Shown here: positions 32,343 to 45,059 of the stretch, in pieces
How positions within the stretch are numbered: position 1 is the stretch's first letter
Layout of the letters: each line of letters opens with the position of its first letter
Source of the DNA: Ariolimax columbianus
Lineage: Eukaryota > Mollusca > Gastropoda > Stylommatophora > Arionidae
Reading direction: 5' to 3'
Assembly (NCBI GenBank): GCA_036924085.1
Contig: JAVGWX010000001.1
Coordinates: 4,568,200 to 4,632,199, forward strand
Length of the DNA stretch: 64,000 nucleotides
The notes under the pieces: model-generated
Told to the model about the DNA's origin: nothing
Databases searched by the model: none
What the model saw: only the letters and a program-made list of their open reading frames with translations
Program-made: the position numbers and the translations under genes

Positions 32343-34407
32343 AGCCCAGGAAATAGAAGATGCCTACCAGGCACAGAAACACACAGTAGCGGTTTGGGTG
32401 GACCTGGATAAGGCATTTGACAAAGTCTGGAAAGATGGACTTAGAGTCAAGCTAAGAAGAAGTGACGTCTGTGGGAAAATGTACAAGTGGATAAACCACT
32501 ACCTAAAAAACAGAACGGCCAGAGTCCAAGTACAAGGGCAGATGAGCAGAAAGGTGACACTCGAGCAGGGAGTACCCCAAGGGGGAGTACTGTCTCCCAC
32601 ACTCTTCCTGGTGTATATAAACGACATTACAGAGAATATACCAAGAAGAGTCCATAGCTCAATGTTTGCAGACGATCTGGCTATGTGGACCTCTGAAAAG
32701 AATCTCACCATAGCAAGAAATCGGATGCAGAAGGCCCTAACATCGCTGGAAGAGTGGGCGAACTCATGGCTGCTCAAAATAAACGAGGAGAAAACCACAT
32801 GCACAATATTCTCGCTTTCCATCAAACCCCAAAATACCAAGTTAAGTTTAAATGGCAAATTCTTGCAGCCAAACGACAACCCAAACTATCTGGGAGTCAC
32901 ATTTGATCGGCGCGTGACATGGAAAAGTCAGATCGAGAGAAACCGAATGAGAGCCAGAGAAAGAATGGCAATCATGAGGAAACTTGCTGGCACAAGCTGG
33001 GGAGCAGACGAAAGCATACTAAAGAAACTGTACACTGGAAGAGTGAGATCAGTTCTCGAGTATGGCATTGCGGCATGGACAACAGCGGCAAAGGCGAACT
33101 TCGATAAAGTTAGCAAACTTTAAAACCAAGCCATGAGAGTTATAACAGGTGGCATGAAGTCAACGCCAATTGTAGAACTTGAAAAGATTACAAAACTGCA
33201 ATCCATGACCGATAGAAGAGACTGCAGAGCCCAGCTGCAGTCAGAGAAACTCCGGAGACTGACCGATCATCCAATGCACCAGAGACTAAACAATTTGGGA
33301 AATGGGAAGCTAAAGCGCAGAAACTTTGCAGAAATAGCCAAAGCAAAGATGCACGAAGATCCCATAAATGCACTAACAACACCAAAACCCATCACTACTG
33401 TACGAAAACCTACCTGGAGGCAGGATATATTTCCAGAGGTGGTAGAAAATATATCAGGTATTGGAAACAAAAACTGCCAGACTGAAAAAGAAAGGAGAGA
33501 TACTACCCTAAGCTTTACATCGAAAAACTACCCAAGCAGGGACTGGACCCATGCATACACCGACGGTTCTGTAACAAACACTACACAGAACGGAGGGGCA
33601 GGAGCATTCCTGAACCTACCAAATGGCACAAAGAAAACACTGTCATTCGCTACTGGTAAGTATACAAGCAATTTCAGAGCAGAGGCAGAGGCACTGAGGG
33701 CGGCGTGGAAGAAATGGTGACGCATAAAGAAAATGAAAGCCATATAGTCCTGCTTACAGATGCTCTGGCCGTAGTCACAGCGCTAAAAAGCCAGAAAAAC
33801 ACTGAGCTTAATGACTTAAGAGCAGCACTCTGCAAACTGTGCCAGCAGTCCGCACCAAAAAGAGTAGTGGTACAGGGGATCCCATCACACTGCAACATCT
33901 AAGGCAACGAGGAGGCAGACAGACTGGCAAAAGAAGGCGCTAGACTACCACAAACAGATACTAGTATGACGTACGAAGAGTCAAAACGGCTTATCAAAGC
34001 CAGATACATGTCCAAATGGGAAACCGAACATACTGGTTACACCAAAAACGATGCCTATTACCAGTTGAACAGAAGAGAGCAGGTCGTTGTCTTCAGACTT
34101 CGCACTGGCCACAATAGACTGAGGTACCACCTATTCAACAAATTGAAGATAGGGTGTACCGACGAATGCCCGTGCGGTACTGGTAAAATGACCGCTGAAC
34201 ATCTGCTGCAGAACTGCCCGACATACGAGGATCAGAGAGAGCAGATGTGGCCATTACCAGTGGAACTGCAAGACAAGCTCTATGGCAGTGTCGACAGCCT
34301 CAGGATGACCGCCGCTTTTTTCGAAAAAATAATGGTTACTGTCTGACTGCGTACGAAGAAGAAGAAGAAGAAGAAGAAGAAGAAGAAGAAGAAGAAGAAG
34401 AAGAACA
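32343..34407 (+). mobile_element. LINE copy B, 5'-truncated
   Basis: Second-longest member of the A-F family. It starts within the RT at agcccagg and contains VWVDLDKAFDKVW, GVPQGGVLSPTLF, SSMFADDLAMW, the thumb, the linker, RNase H (WTHAYTDGSVTNTTQNGGAG), RLRTGHNRLRYH and the Cys/His end, then a (GAA)n tail at about 34358-34404. Lesions against copy F: CAA to TAA stops at 33121 and 33901, a one-base deletion near 33708 and replacement of the conserved WVPSH by GIPSH. A short repeat gcagcaa at 32336-32342 and 34408-34414 is the probable TSD. It groups with E and F (NALTTPKPIT, LSFTSKNYPS). Confidence 0.93.
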
Positions 34408-34499
34408 GCAGCAAGCTCTGTTTATTTGCAATTGCGTGTCTTGTGAGTTCAAACAACAGATGCAAATAGTTAGGCCATTAAAATAGTTGGGTCATAAAT

Positions 34500-34630
34500 A
34501 TAGTTAAATAATATACATAGTTAGGCCGCAACGTAGTTAGACCTTAAATATAGAGATGCCATAAAAATAGTTAGATCATATGCATAGTTAGGCTATAAAA
34601 ATAGTTAGGCCAAACAAATAGTTATGAATC
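34500..34630. repeat. Degenerate atagttaggcca repeat
   Basis: Six to seven short units of roughly 20-27 bp around atagttagNccataaaaat, just after LINE copy B. Confidence 0.65.
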
Positions 34631-34689
34631 GGTCCTGGGCTCGTTCGGCAGTGGAAATGCAAAGATAACTCACACAGGTTTTTATCATG

Positions 34690-35245
34690 TTGCGCGGACT
34701 TGAGTCTGAAGATTACCGGCTCATGGTACCGCGGCCTAGACATCCACCTCCATACATGGATCTCTAAAGACCGAGGGACTAAGAAAGAACTCGACCACAT
34801 CCTTGTGAGAAGTCTCAATCGGGTGACTTCCTGTCGTGTCTTTCGCGGTGCTGAGGCTCCTGCCAACACTGACCATCGCTTGCTGATGATCAGGTACTCC
34901 ATCAGCCCATATGCCCCTCCAAAACCTGTGCCGACCAACAGGTACAATATCCAGCTTGTCAAGGCTAACCAAAGTGTAGCTGAGAAATACGTCGATGATG
35001 TCAAGGGAAACCTGGCTGCATCGAACCCCCTTCCACATGACCCGGAGGCAGCATGGGCAGTCATAAAGAACGCCACGTGCGATGCCGCCAAGCTAATCGC
35101 CGGCTCAAGGACACCAAAGCGTCAGCAATGGCTTCCCGATACCTCGTATGACGTCATACTCCAGAAGAACTTAGCCAGGCTTCGCAATGAACTGTTACAC
35201 GATTTTCTTCTGAACGGTTACACGAGTATGCAGATTGCTTAAGGA
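34690..35245 (+). mobile_element. RTE-like LINE endonuclease C-terminus and linker
   Basis: An open plus frame of about 180 codons starts with LKITGSWYRGLDIHLHTW and contains KKELDHILVRSLNRVTSCRV, FRGAEAPANTDHRLLMIRY, and then a linker (AAWAVIKNATCDAAKLIAG, KNLARLRNELLHDF). The W.S.D.....ELDHIL and DHRL motifs mark the C-terminal part of an APE-type endonuclease in an RTE-like element, with the SDH-type motif seen as TDH. No RT follows; the frame ends where sequence becomes a degenerate tgtgaatgtacagattcg repeat. The open frame suggests a younger or slower-decaying fragment than its neighbours. Confidence 0.75.
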
Positions 35246-35576
35246 GGAGATCTGAAGGTGTGTTGTATGTGCAGGTCACTTTGTATATTTGTGTATTTTG
35301 ATAGTTTGTGAATGTACAGATTCGTCTGAGTATGTGAAGTGATCTATGTAATCTGATCGTGAGGACGAGTGTGTTGATTATGTGTGAGCGAACAGATTTG
35401 AGTGAATACGTGAAGTGATCTAAAGATTTGTGAATGCGCAGATCGCCTGATTGTAAATGATCTGATCGTATGTGAATGTACAGATTCGTTTGTACGTAAT
35501 CTGATCACGAGGACGAGTTTGTGATTGTCTGTTGAGTGAACAGGTAGGGGAGTGCAGCGGCAAGAATCTGGATTGA
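35245..35576. repeat. Degenerate gtgatctgatcg / gaatgtacagattcg repeat
   Basis: Irregular units of roughly 30-65 bp built from gtgaatgtacagattcgt, gaagtgatcta and atctgatcgtgaggacgag. Confidence 0.65.
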
Positions 35577-37672
35577 CAAGTTCAGTTCAGTTCAGTTCAT
35601 CCCGTAACCCATCAGGTCGTTGGGGCACACATGAAGACACTCCCAAAATCCCACCCCATCCCTCTCTGTCTGTCGCCGCCTGTCGTATCTCACCGGGACG
35701 AAGGCCTGACCACTCAGTGATGTTGTCCACCCACTCTTCCTTGGACGTCCTCGCCCTATCTGTCTTGGTACGGAACCAAAGAGTATCGAGTTGGTAATTC
35801 CGTTGGACCTCGCGACGTGCCCGCACCAGGCCATCTTTCGTCTTTTGATAGATGTGAGCAGATCTTCAAATGGACCAATAGCGTCGTCAACTCTCTGACG
35901 TATTTCTACGTTCGTGACACGATCTTTATATGTATCATTTAGGAGTTTTCTATAGCACCTCATTTCCATTGCATGTATTCTGCCCTGGATATCTGCGGTA
36001 ATGGTCCAGGCCTCGCAGGTATACAGAAATATTGATAGCACCAGAGAGCTCATTAGTCTAACTTTTATGCCGAGGGCGAGCCGCTTGTCTTGCCATATAG
36101 GTTTCAGCCTAGTCAGCGCCGCTGTTGTTTGTGCTATTCTTGCAATTACCTCTGGCTTCGATCCCTCTTCACCGATCAATGATCCCAGATATTTGAAACG
36201 TTTTACCACCTCAAGTTCCTGCCCATTTGCCTCTATTACAGATTTAAACCCTGCTACGTTATTGGTCATGAGCTTTGTTTTATCTGCATTTATTTCCATA
36301 CCAAAACTCAGGGCCGCTCTATCCAATCTAGCAATCAACTCCTGGAGTTCCCTTTCTGTGACTGCAAATACCTCAATTTCGTCAGCAAATCGGAAGTTTG
36401 TGATAAGCCTGTCACCTATTTTAACCGTGCCAATATGTTCTTTTAAGGTCGTCTCCATTATTCTCTCCAATAATATATTGAAGAGTGTTGGGGAGAATAT
36501 ACATCCCTGTCTTACACCCACTGTCGTACGGAACCAATCGCCTAGCGTTCCCTCTACCGAGATTGGGCTTGTCGCCTGCTCATAAAAGTTTGCAATTACC
36601 CTCACAATATCCCTGTTGAACTTATAATGCCTCATTGTTGGCCATAGCGCCGCATGCCACACTCTGTCAAACACCTTTCTCAAGTCAATGAAGGCATGGT
36701 AGAGTTGTTGTTGATACTCTGAGTACTTCTCATTCATTAGACGAAGATTAAATATCTACTCGATGGTACTCCTTCCCGCTCGGAAGCCCGCTTGTTCTTC
36801 GGCAATGATATTCTCTGCCTGTGGTTTCAGTCTGTTAAGTATTATTATCAAGAGAACTTTACTTGGATGATAAATCAGACTGATTGTTCTATAGTTCTGA
36901 CACATATTTAGGTTTCCTGATTTAGGCAGTGGTATAATTACTGATTTTGTCCAGCTGGTGGGCCACTCTCTTGTCTGCCAAATTCTATTGCAGATGTATG
37001 TCAGGGTATCAATTGTTGCCTCACCTCCCACTTGTAGGAGCTCTGCTGGGATATTATCCACACCTACAGCCTTCCCTCTCTTCAGCATTTTCACGGCTTC
37101 ATATACTTCTTCCCTTGTTATCGTTTGATTTTGCTCTATCAGACTCACTTCAGGAGACATTGCATTTCTTGGGTCACCTCGATCTTCATGCTTATATAGT
37201 TCCGAACAGTACTCTGTCCAGCGCTCACGAATGTCTTGAGCTTCTGTGAGACATTTCCCACTCTTGTCTTGAATCGTTGTATTTCGACTTTGTACAGGCC
37301 TTACTAAGTCCTTGACTAATTTATATGCCCCCTTGGCATCATTTCTTCCTAGATTTTGTTCGATATCTGCGCACTGAGTCGTTATCCATTCCACCTTGGC
37401 CTGTTTTATCTTGGCCTTATGTTTCCATTTATCTCTCTATATTGCTGAATCCCATCTAGTGTTGTCTTCGCTCTCTTCATTTGTCGTCTCTTGTCACATA
37501 AATCCAGTATTTCACTCGTGATCCATGCTTTTTTTAAAATCCTGCACATACCTAGAACCTCAGATGCCGTGGAGATTAATGCCGAATTTAGGGCTTCATT
37601 TATCGTCTCAACATCTGCCTCCTCGTTAAGAACCATGAGAGGTGCGAATCTATCCCCCCCCCCCCCCAATCA
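35577..37672 (-). mobile_element. RTE-like LINE RT, near-continuous coding
   Basis: The minus strand carries a long RT region. The N-terminal linker (EEADVETINEALNSALISTA) is in one frame at 37669-37406. The main frame at 37394-35592 holds SGKCLTEAQDIRERWTEYC, KMLKRGKAVGVDNIPAELLQ, PLPKSGNLNMCQNYRTISLI, EEQAGFRAGRS, HAFIDLRKVFDRVWH, VGVRQGCIFSPTLFNILLER, NFRFADEIEVFA, KTKLMTNN, KRFKYLGSLIGEEGSKPE, ACEAW-like YTCEAWTI, EMRCYRKLL and GHVARSNG. A single in-frame stop (TAG, probably from CAG) sits at 36756-36758. A frameshift near 35745 moves the C-terminus (WVDNITEWSGLRPGEIR) into another frame. The catalytic FADD reads FADE, which should abolish activity. The 3' end has a (GAACT)n tail at 35579-35597; the 5' end is truncated at a poly-C run at 37658-37671. 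Confidence 0.92.
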
Positions 37673-38910
37673 CCGCTACAAAGGTGAAAGATCAAAAGTT
37701 AGTGCTTAAAACTTCCTAGTGTAGTTCAATATATATATATATATATATATAGTGTTTAAATCTTCTTTGCTTTATGTTGATATTCTTGTTAATAAATGAT
37801 AATGGGGCAGCTTGATTTTCTTCTGTACCTTTTGTAAAAATGGATTGCTGACAACCTGACCGATTTTTCAATAGTCTTATTTTCTGTTTCCTTTCTGGCC
37901 TATCTGAAGGGGATTATGTGTCAGCTCTTACTGGGTTATTTACTTGGAAATGCCGGTTATCATTGCAGGTTTTTTCCACAGCCACAATTTGTCGGGACAA
38001 CAAACATGCAGACTTTCCTGTAACTTTCATAAAGAAGTATTCTTCTTCAAATTCCGATTGGAAGTAATACGTTTGTATTTAATTGTTATTGTTATTTATT
38101 ACTATGTTCATTACGACAGCAACAAAGAATCCAATTTAAAATCTCAAACACGCAGATGATTACCGCCAGAAATTTGTGTAAAACAAACTGTCACGCAAGT
38201 GCGAAAATCAAATCAAGTCACGCTCAGCCGAATCAAATGAAAAATTATGTTAATGCTGATCGGGAATGTATGTGCTCAATTCTTCAAACTTCACATTGAA
38301 ATGTCGATTTAGTCAATTCGAACTAAGTATTCATTAATGTTAAACACATTTTCAAGAAGAAAATATTTCACACGAACTACAGACAATATCGTGGCAAGCT
38401 TTTTGTTGGTGCTTAGATGTTTGCCTCACTAGTTTCTACTGGCAGAGGAGCGCCATTTTCCACACCAGAACGTAGTCCATTGGGCGATATCAGGACGCAT
38501 AAACCAGTGCTTGGATGCGTGTGTATCTGTATGTACCTAACCTAGTGTTTTCCGTGTTGCAGGAGTGTTTTCATGTCATTTGGTGGTTCTCTCTTTGATC
38601 CTTCCTGTGAGTGACAGGTGGTTGGCAAATCCTTTTTTCGTAATTAATTCCATTTTTTTTCCTTTTTTTTTCTTTTTTTTTCTTTGAATTGGAGGTACTC
38701 TCGTCCAGATTCGGAGGTTCTGTCTTACGTTCGATTTCCAGTGATTATTGTGCCAAAAAGTGGGAATGGGTTTATTTATTTTAAGTATCGCACCTCACGG
38801 TTTTCTTTTTCTCTTTTTTTTTTGAATAAAAGTGATAGGGACCTTTTTTTTCTTTCTCTCTTATTTTAAAAAAAAAAATCATCATCATATATTTGCAAAA
38901 ATTGTGAAGA
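37673..38910. other. No gene recognised; (TA)n at 37730-37752
   Basis: AT-rich. A TA dinucleotide tract lies at 37730-37752 and long T-runs at 38650-38880. No similarity to other repeats in the window. Confidence 0.55.
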
Positions 38911-38914
38911 TTTA

Positions 38915-39940
38915 ATGAGATGATATGTATAAAGGTGATCTATGGAATGGGATGATATGTATAAAGGTGATCTATGGTATGGGATGATATGGATAAAGAT
39001 GATCTATGTTTTGAGATGATATGGATAAAGGTGATCTATGGAATGAGATGATATGTATAAAGGTGATCTATGGTATGGGATGATATGTATAAAGGTGATC
39101 TATGGAATGGGATGATATGTATAAAGGTGATCTATGGTATGGGATGATATGGATAAAGGTGATCTATGGTATGAGATGATATGTATAAAGGTGATCTATG
39201 GAATGGGATGATATGTATAAAGGTGATCTATGGTATGAGATGATATGGATAAAGGTGATCTATGGAATGGGATGATATGTATAAAGGTGATCTATGGTAT
39301 GGGATGATATGGATAAAGGTGATCTATGGTATGAGATGACATGGATAAAGGTGATCTATGGAATGAGATGATATGTATAAAGGTGATCTATGGTATGGGA
39401 TGATATGTATAAAGGTGATCTATGGAATGGGATGATATGTATAAAGGTGATCTATGGTATGGGATGATATGGATAAAGGTGATCTATGGTATGAGATGAT
39501 ATGTATAAAGGTGATCTATGGAATGGGATGATATGTATAAAGGAGATCTATGGTATGGGATGATATGGATAAAGGTGATCTATGGTATGAGATGATATGG
39601 ATAAAGGTGATCTATGGAATGGGATGATATGTATAAAGGTGATCTATGGTATGAGATGATATGGATAAAGGTGATCTATGGAATGGGATGATATGTATAA
39701 AGGTGATCTATGGTATGAGATGATATGGATAAAGGTGATCTATGGAATGGGATGATATGTATAAAGGTGATCAATGGTATGAGATGATATGGATAAAGGT
39801 GATCTATGGAATGGGATGATATGGATAAAGGTGATCTGTGGAATGGGATGATATGAATAAAGGTGATCTATGGTATGAGATGGTATGGATAAAGGGGATC
39901 TATGGTATGAGATGATATGGATAAAGGTGAACGATGTTAT
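38915..39940. repeat. 32-bp minisatellite
   Basis: About 32 units of 32 bp, combining gatgatatgtataaaggtga and tctatggaatgg. Two positions switch between units (tgtata/tggata; ggaatggg/ggtatgag), giving runs of alternating unit types that repeat in blocks, for example 38930-39160 against 39040-39200 and 39370-39500. Confidence 0.95.
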
Positions 39941-41240
39941 GGGCTGATTATGAAGATGCCAGAAATATATATAAAGAAAAGTAATTAAAATGAAGTATCG
40001 GATAAGTAAAATAAAAGATTCTTGGCTTGGCTTGAGGATCATTGATTTGATGTCGCGTGATCTGCTAGATGTCTTTCTTCGGGTTCATCGTTCCATCTGG
40101 TGACGGCAGCGCAGTTCTGTTTTGACAGATGCTCCAGGTGGAAGAGATCCTTTGACATTTGAAGGAAAACCTGAAATTGATGGACTGTATATTGTGTCCT
40201 CGGAGGATAAGTGTGTGTGGAATGGGTGGTGGACAGTCGTCATGGAGATTTGGAGGAGGGTGTGGGTGGGTTTAGTGGACATCAGAGGAGGAGGGTGGGG
40301 GTGGGTTTAGTGGACATCGGAGGAGGAGGGTGGAATGACGACTTTAAGAGGTTTGGGCGGAGATTGCTGCCGGCTCCTGTCATCTCATGGAGGAATTTAA
40401 AAAGAAAACACGCAGAAAAATTAGAATGTTCTTATCAAGATATTGCTGTACCCCGAACATGGATCCATAGATGCGGATACTGTACCCCGATGCCCTATCA
40501 TTTATCTATATGATTGTTTTGGTGACAAGGCTATGTATTTTGTATGTTCTTATCTGCGCGCTTATGGGCTTATCCCCACATAAAGGAGTTTGATATGTGT
40601 GAAAGTCTAGGAATTATTTGGGTGCAATATGATGACTAGTACGTTATAAGGTCGGAGGGTAGATATGAAACAGATGCTAAAGTCTCTAAGGTTTGCTAGA
40701 AAATTGTTGATAGGGCTAATTGCTAATACTAAGTTGTGAAAGAATTGTCTTCCTTTGAAGGGAGAGAGTAGAGTGTGCTCATACATTCCCAAAATGGGAT
40801 TGTTGTATATCCGATCAAAATTCCTGTGATCCCTCTAGACGTCATAACTGTTATCACATACCCTTGATAAGAGCTCAGACACAGTTTTGGAACTCTTGCA
40901 GCGCAATATAAGTGTTAATGTTGGTGATGGCCTCATGAGTAGTAGAGCACAGGGAAAGGAAAAGTGTCTTTTGAATGGATGACTCTCACTCCTCCCTTCA
41001 ATAGTCGATATTTCTAATCTAGATATGTGTTTATTAAATGTATCGGCAAATAGGAGCGTAATAATCATTTAAATCTTTTTTTAATGGAATTGGAGATAGG
41101 CCTATGACAGAAATATCTGTGTGATCGAAAATGTCGCTCGATTAGAAAATATGGCCTTTAGAGATCTGAGAGGAAGTTTGTAATGGCTTTCCATTATTAA
41201 AGCTAAGACGAGTGACATTGCTCCTACAACTATTCATAAA
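39941..41240. other. No gene recognised; short duplicated segment
   Basis: Mostly unique-looking. At 40250-40330 there is a short direct repeat of ggtgggtttagtggacatc. At 40848-40960 lies a partial third copy of the sequence duplicated at 41251 and 41690 (tgttatcacataccc, gataagagctcagacacagt). Confidence 0.5.
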
Positions 41241-41250
41241 GGTCAATGAC

Positions 41251-41491
41251 AAATATGATGCATCCCTGTGTAGGTAGAGTGTGGCCACAAATGCCCAATG
41301 AAGTTTTATATGCATTACGCATTTTCCTTTGCTCAGCCAGGAAGCCTGTACTGTTATCACATACCCTCGATAAGGGCTCAGATACAGTTTTGGTAAACTC
41401 TTGTGGCTCAACAGGGATGTTAACGTCGAGGAAGGCTTCGTGGGTATGATTGCCCAAGAACAAATGAGGTTTTAGAAGTTGTGGTTGCCAT
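41251..41491 (-). repeat. About 230-bp duplicated segment, copy 1
   Basis: Matches 41690-41915 at an offset of 439 bp. The minus strand of both copies is open for about 80 codons and reads LLKPHLFLGNHTHEAFL, ...VSEPLSRVCDNS and RKMRNAYKTSLGICGH. Several differences between copies change amino acids, so selection on the frame is not evident. Family unknown. Confidence 0.75.
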
Positions 41492-41689
41492 TTCTCCTTC
41501 ACAGGGTTGACTTTCTTTAGAAGTCGGCAGTTTGGGTGTATTAAATAAGTTGAAAACCAACAACGAAAATGTCTTATGTCTAGGGGTTTTATACATAACT
41601 TTTCCGGGCTTGTAAGAGGTTCTACGAGAGTATGATATTCGGCACGATCTAACCTTCAAAAATATAAAAAGTAAATTACAAATATGATG

Positions 41690-41915
41690 TCTCCCTGTGT
41701 AGGTAGAGTGTGGTCACAAATACCCAATGAAGTTTTATATGCATTACGCATTTTCCTGTGCTCACCCAGGAAGCCTGAACTGTTATCACATACCCTCGAT
41801 AAGAGTTCAGATACAGTTTTGGTAAACTCCTGCGACTCAACAGGGATGTTAACGTTGAGGAAGGCTTCGTGGGTATGATTGCCCAAGAACAAATGAGGTT
41901 TTAGAAGTTGTGGTT
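41690..41915 (-). repeat. About 230-bp duplicated segment, copy 2
   Basis: Partner of 41251-41491; the minus strand reads LLKPHLFLGNHTHEAFLN, VSELLSRVCDNSSGFLGE and RKMRNAYKTSLGICDH. The open frame extends further upstream to about 42018. Confidence 0.75.
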
Positions 41916-42096
41916 GATCGTGGCAAGCTTCCAATCGGTGACGAGTGACTGTTGACCATCGTGGCACTTTAATGTTTGAGTTGTGAGTGACTTGTTTGGA
42001 TGTCTGTAGACGGCTCATGTTGGTGACAACAGACTTGGCCTTTCCGATTGTTCTTCTTCAGATCACCATCTTCTAGTGGCTAGAGTGAAGTTGAAA

Positions 42097-42412
<316 letters not shown>

Positions 42413-42559
42413 ATATATGCATACATACAAACATATATACATACATACATACCTACATACAAACATGTATGTATATATATGTCTGGGGAGTCCAGTATGG
42501 CACAACATACTTACCAGGACTCAACGTCAGGACCAGGAACAATATGCTGACCAACACCG

Positions 42560-42700
42560 GTATCTTTCTTCCATGTAGCGTTCCCTGAAAACAGGCTATT
42601 TTTAAGGCAGTTTGTCTGACGAGATGTGGATCGACGCGATCCCCGAAGTAGTGAGCGTCACGCAGATGAAGCTCTTCCAGCCGTTCGCTGACAGGGATTA
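42560..42700 (+). mobile_element. Dispersed repeat R3, copy 1
   Basis: Matches 56305-56440 at moderate identity. Shared landmarks are ttccctg/ctccctg followed by aaacaggct, gtggatcgac / gggatcgac, and agtagtgagcgtcacgcagatgaagctc against tagtggtgagcctgctgatgagcctc. It looks like an old SINE or LINE fragment; family not identified. Confidence 0.55.
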
Positions 42701-42929
42701 ATTTTACTAAAATGTCTCTGTCTGCTGACTTGACTATGAAGTGGGTAACATCAACCAACTTTGACGGCATTATGTGGAGGTCGGCAACTTGATAATCTGG
42801 ACTAGGTCCTTCAGTCCCACACGCTGGGACAAAACAAAAGTAACTATGCTTGATGACTGGGTCCATACTTTTTGTTCCGCAAGTACATAGGACAAAAACA
42901 GAACAAAGACAGGATAAAAACACAGATTT

Positions 42930-44200
42930 TGAGAATCAATGCAGCTACCGATGGTCAGATTGTGTTAGGTGACGACCTCTTACAAGAGGTGAGGCCCTTC
43001 ATTTATATGTGTAGTATTGTAGAGGCAATGGGAGGCAATGATACAGATCTCGTAATATGGATACAAAAGACTAGGGATGCTATCATATCAGTGAATAGAG
43101 GAACTTATAAAAATCAACATAAATTAAATCCAACACGAAATTAAAATGTTCAACTTCAATTTACCATCGATCCTTGTGTTCATTTAGAATTGGACTTCGG
43201 AATCTTCAATAAAGTCTGCTATCTTTTTCAGAGTTTAGTACTGCCGTTCAGATACTCCTTGGAGGGTGTGGGCGAGGGCTATTATATTCTCCTGCTCGGA
43301 TTTGTGTGCTGGGGGCAGTATCTTGAGGTGCACCCCTTCAATGCATATTGTGACAGATCTACTCACGGGTCACCTCATCATACCACCAGTAGTTTGAGAA
43401 TCATGAAAACAGTAGGAATTGTATGTTTTACACAAATACAGTTATAGAACTATTTGCCTTGTCAGAAGAAGCTAGGCTTTTGTTAAGAAACTCCATGCGT
43501 TAAATTAGTTAAGACGTCATAGCCCCATCCACGCGAAATGAGCCCTGCCTCGATGGAAACGGAGGATAGGAATTTATAGCAGACTGAGTCTGTTCGGACC
43601 GGGTTAGGGACAATTGTCTCAAAACGCACTGACCATTGGTCAAGAAAATTAAGCAAGGTTAGAATAGGAGACAATTGAACACATATAAGCTTTCCATCGG
43701 AAACTACGACGCACAGAAAGGGATCAGGCGCCAATATTTAAACCCGGTACACATCAGATAGGAGGAATAGAGAAGACGAGATAGGAGAGGCAGCGATGTG
43801 GAAGAGACAGCGATGGATAGAGAAAAAAAACGTTGAGAGACAAGTATTTTGGAGAGAGACAGTAAGAAGTCATTCAGTGAGGGATTGGCCAGTCCAGGAG
43901 AGAAGTTCTGAATCAAATAACGAATTGACAGGCAGTCTTAAAAAAGAAATAAAAAAAGTCAAACTCCTCTAGACTAGAATTCATTCAATCGAAATGGAGA
44001 TCAACAACTAAGTTTAGGAGTTCATCCACACTCACCAGTCTACGACACTTACACACCAAAGTCATGCTCATCTAGGCTAGAAGTCATCCATCGAATCAAA
44101 CATCAACGACCAAGTCTAGGAGCTCATTCAACGTTCAACAGTTCATGAGTTACAACAAATCAGAAGTTAACGGCAACCAGCCAGAAATGTGTGCTAGAAT
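42930..44200. other. No gene recognised
   Basis: No similarity to the other families in the window and no exon with convincing splice sites. A purine-rich stretch at 43760-43900 (ggagaggcagcgatg, agagacagcgatgg) shows weak internal repetition. Confidence 0.5.
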
Positions 44201-44204
44201 AAAA

Positions 44205-44405
44205 AGTTGACACCAGATAGGAGGTAGATTAGAAGAGGCCAGGCACCAGATAGGAGATAGATTAGAAGAGGTCAGGCACCACATAGGAGGTAGATTAGAA
44301 GAGGTCAGGCACCACATAGGAGGTAGATTAGAAGAGGTCAGGCACCACATAACAGGTAGATTAGAAGAGGCCTGGCACCAGATAGGAGGCAGATTAGAAG
44401 AGGTA
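44205..44405. repeat. 33-bp minisatellite
   Basis: About six units of ggcaccacataggaggtaga plus ttagaagaggtca. One further partial unit lies at about 44458-44485 after a spacer with a duplicated ttggttgttNaagtgttcca. Confidence 0.9.
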
Positions 44406-45050
44406 GGTAGCTTGGTTGTTTAAGTGTTCCATTTGAGTGAGACATTAGTTCAGACATCATATAGGAGGTAGATTAGAAGAGGTAGGCAGATTGGTTGTTC
44501 AAGTGTTCCATGCGAGTGAGACCCGAGACATTAGTACAGACTTGCCATCAGTGTAATCACACGGACGGTTTGATAAAGTAGTTTAGGCAGTTTTAACCAG
44601 AGTATAAGACTTACTATTATTATTATTGCTAGTGTGCCTACTGACTCTCTGATGTAATGAAGGCTGAAAATAAATTGTTTTGTTTGTACGAATTGTTATT
44701 GAGTAGTGTGTAGTTTGGCAGATTGTCGAGATTAGATAGAATTAATGTAGCTCTGATATATGACGTCATCTGGTTCCGTGATGTAGTATCCACCAAGAGA
44801 AGATTATATATAATGACAGGTGTGGAACTGCTACATGATGTAATACGTAACAGATCCATGGGGGGGGGGGGCGGGGGCAGGATGGCTAACATTTGGGGCT
44901 AGAAGCTTATTCTCGGATGCCTGCTGTTAGTTGGAGACTGTTGTAAAAGATGGGGAATTGAGGTTTAGTGCAACCCATTCCCTATATTAACAAGTGTCAT
45001 AGAAATGGAAGTGGAGGTAGAAAGCGATTTCAAGACAGAACTGGCACTGG
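44406..45050. other. No gene recognised
   Basis: AT-rich spacer with a poly-G run at 44860-44875. Confidence 0.5.
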
Positions 45051-45059
45051 CATATTGAC

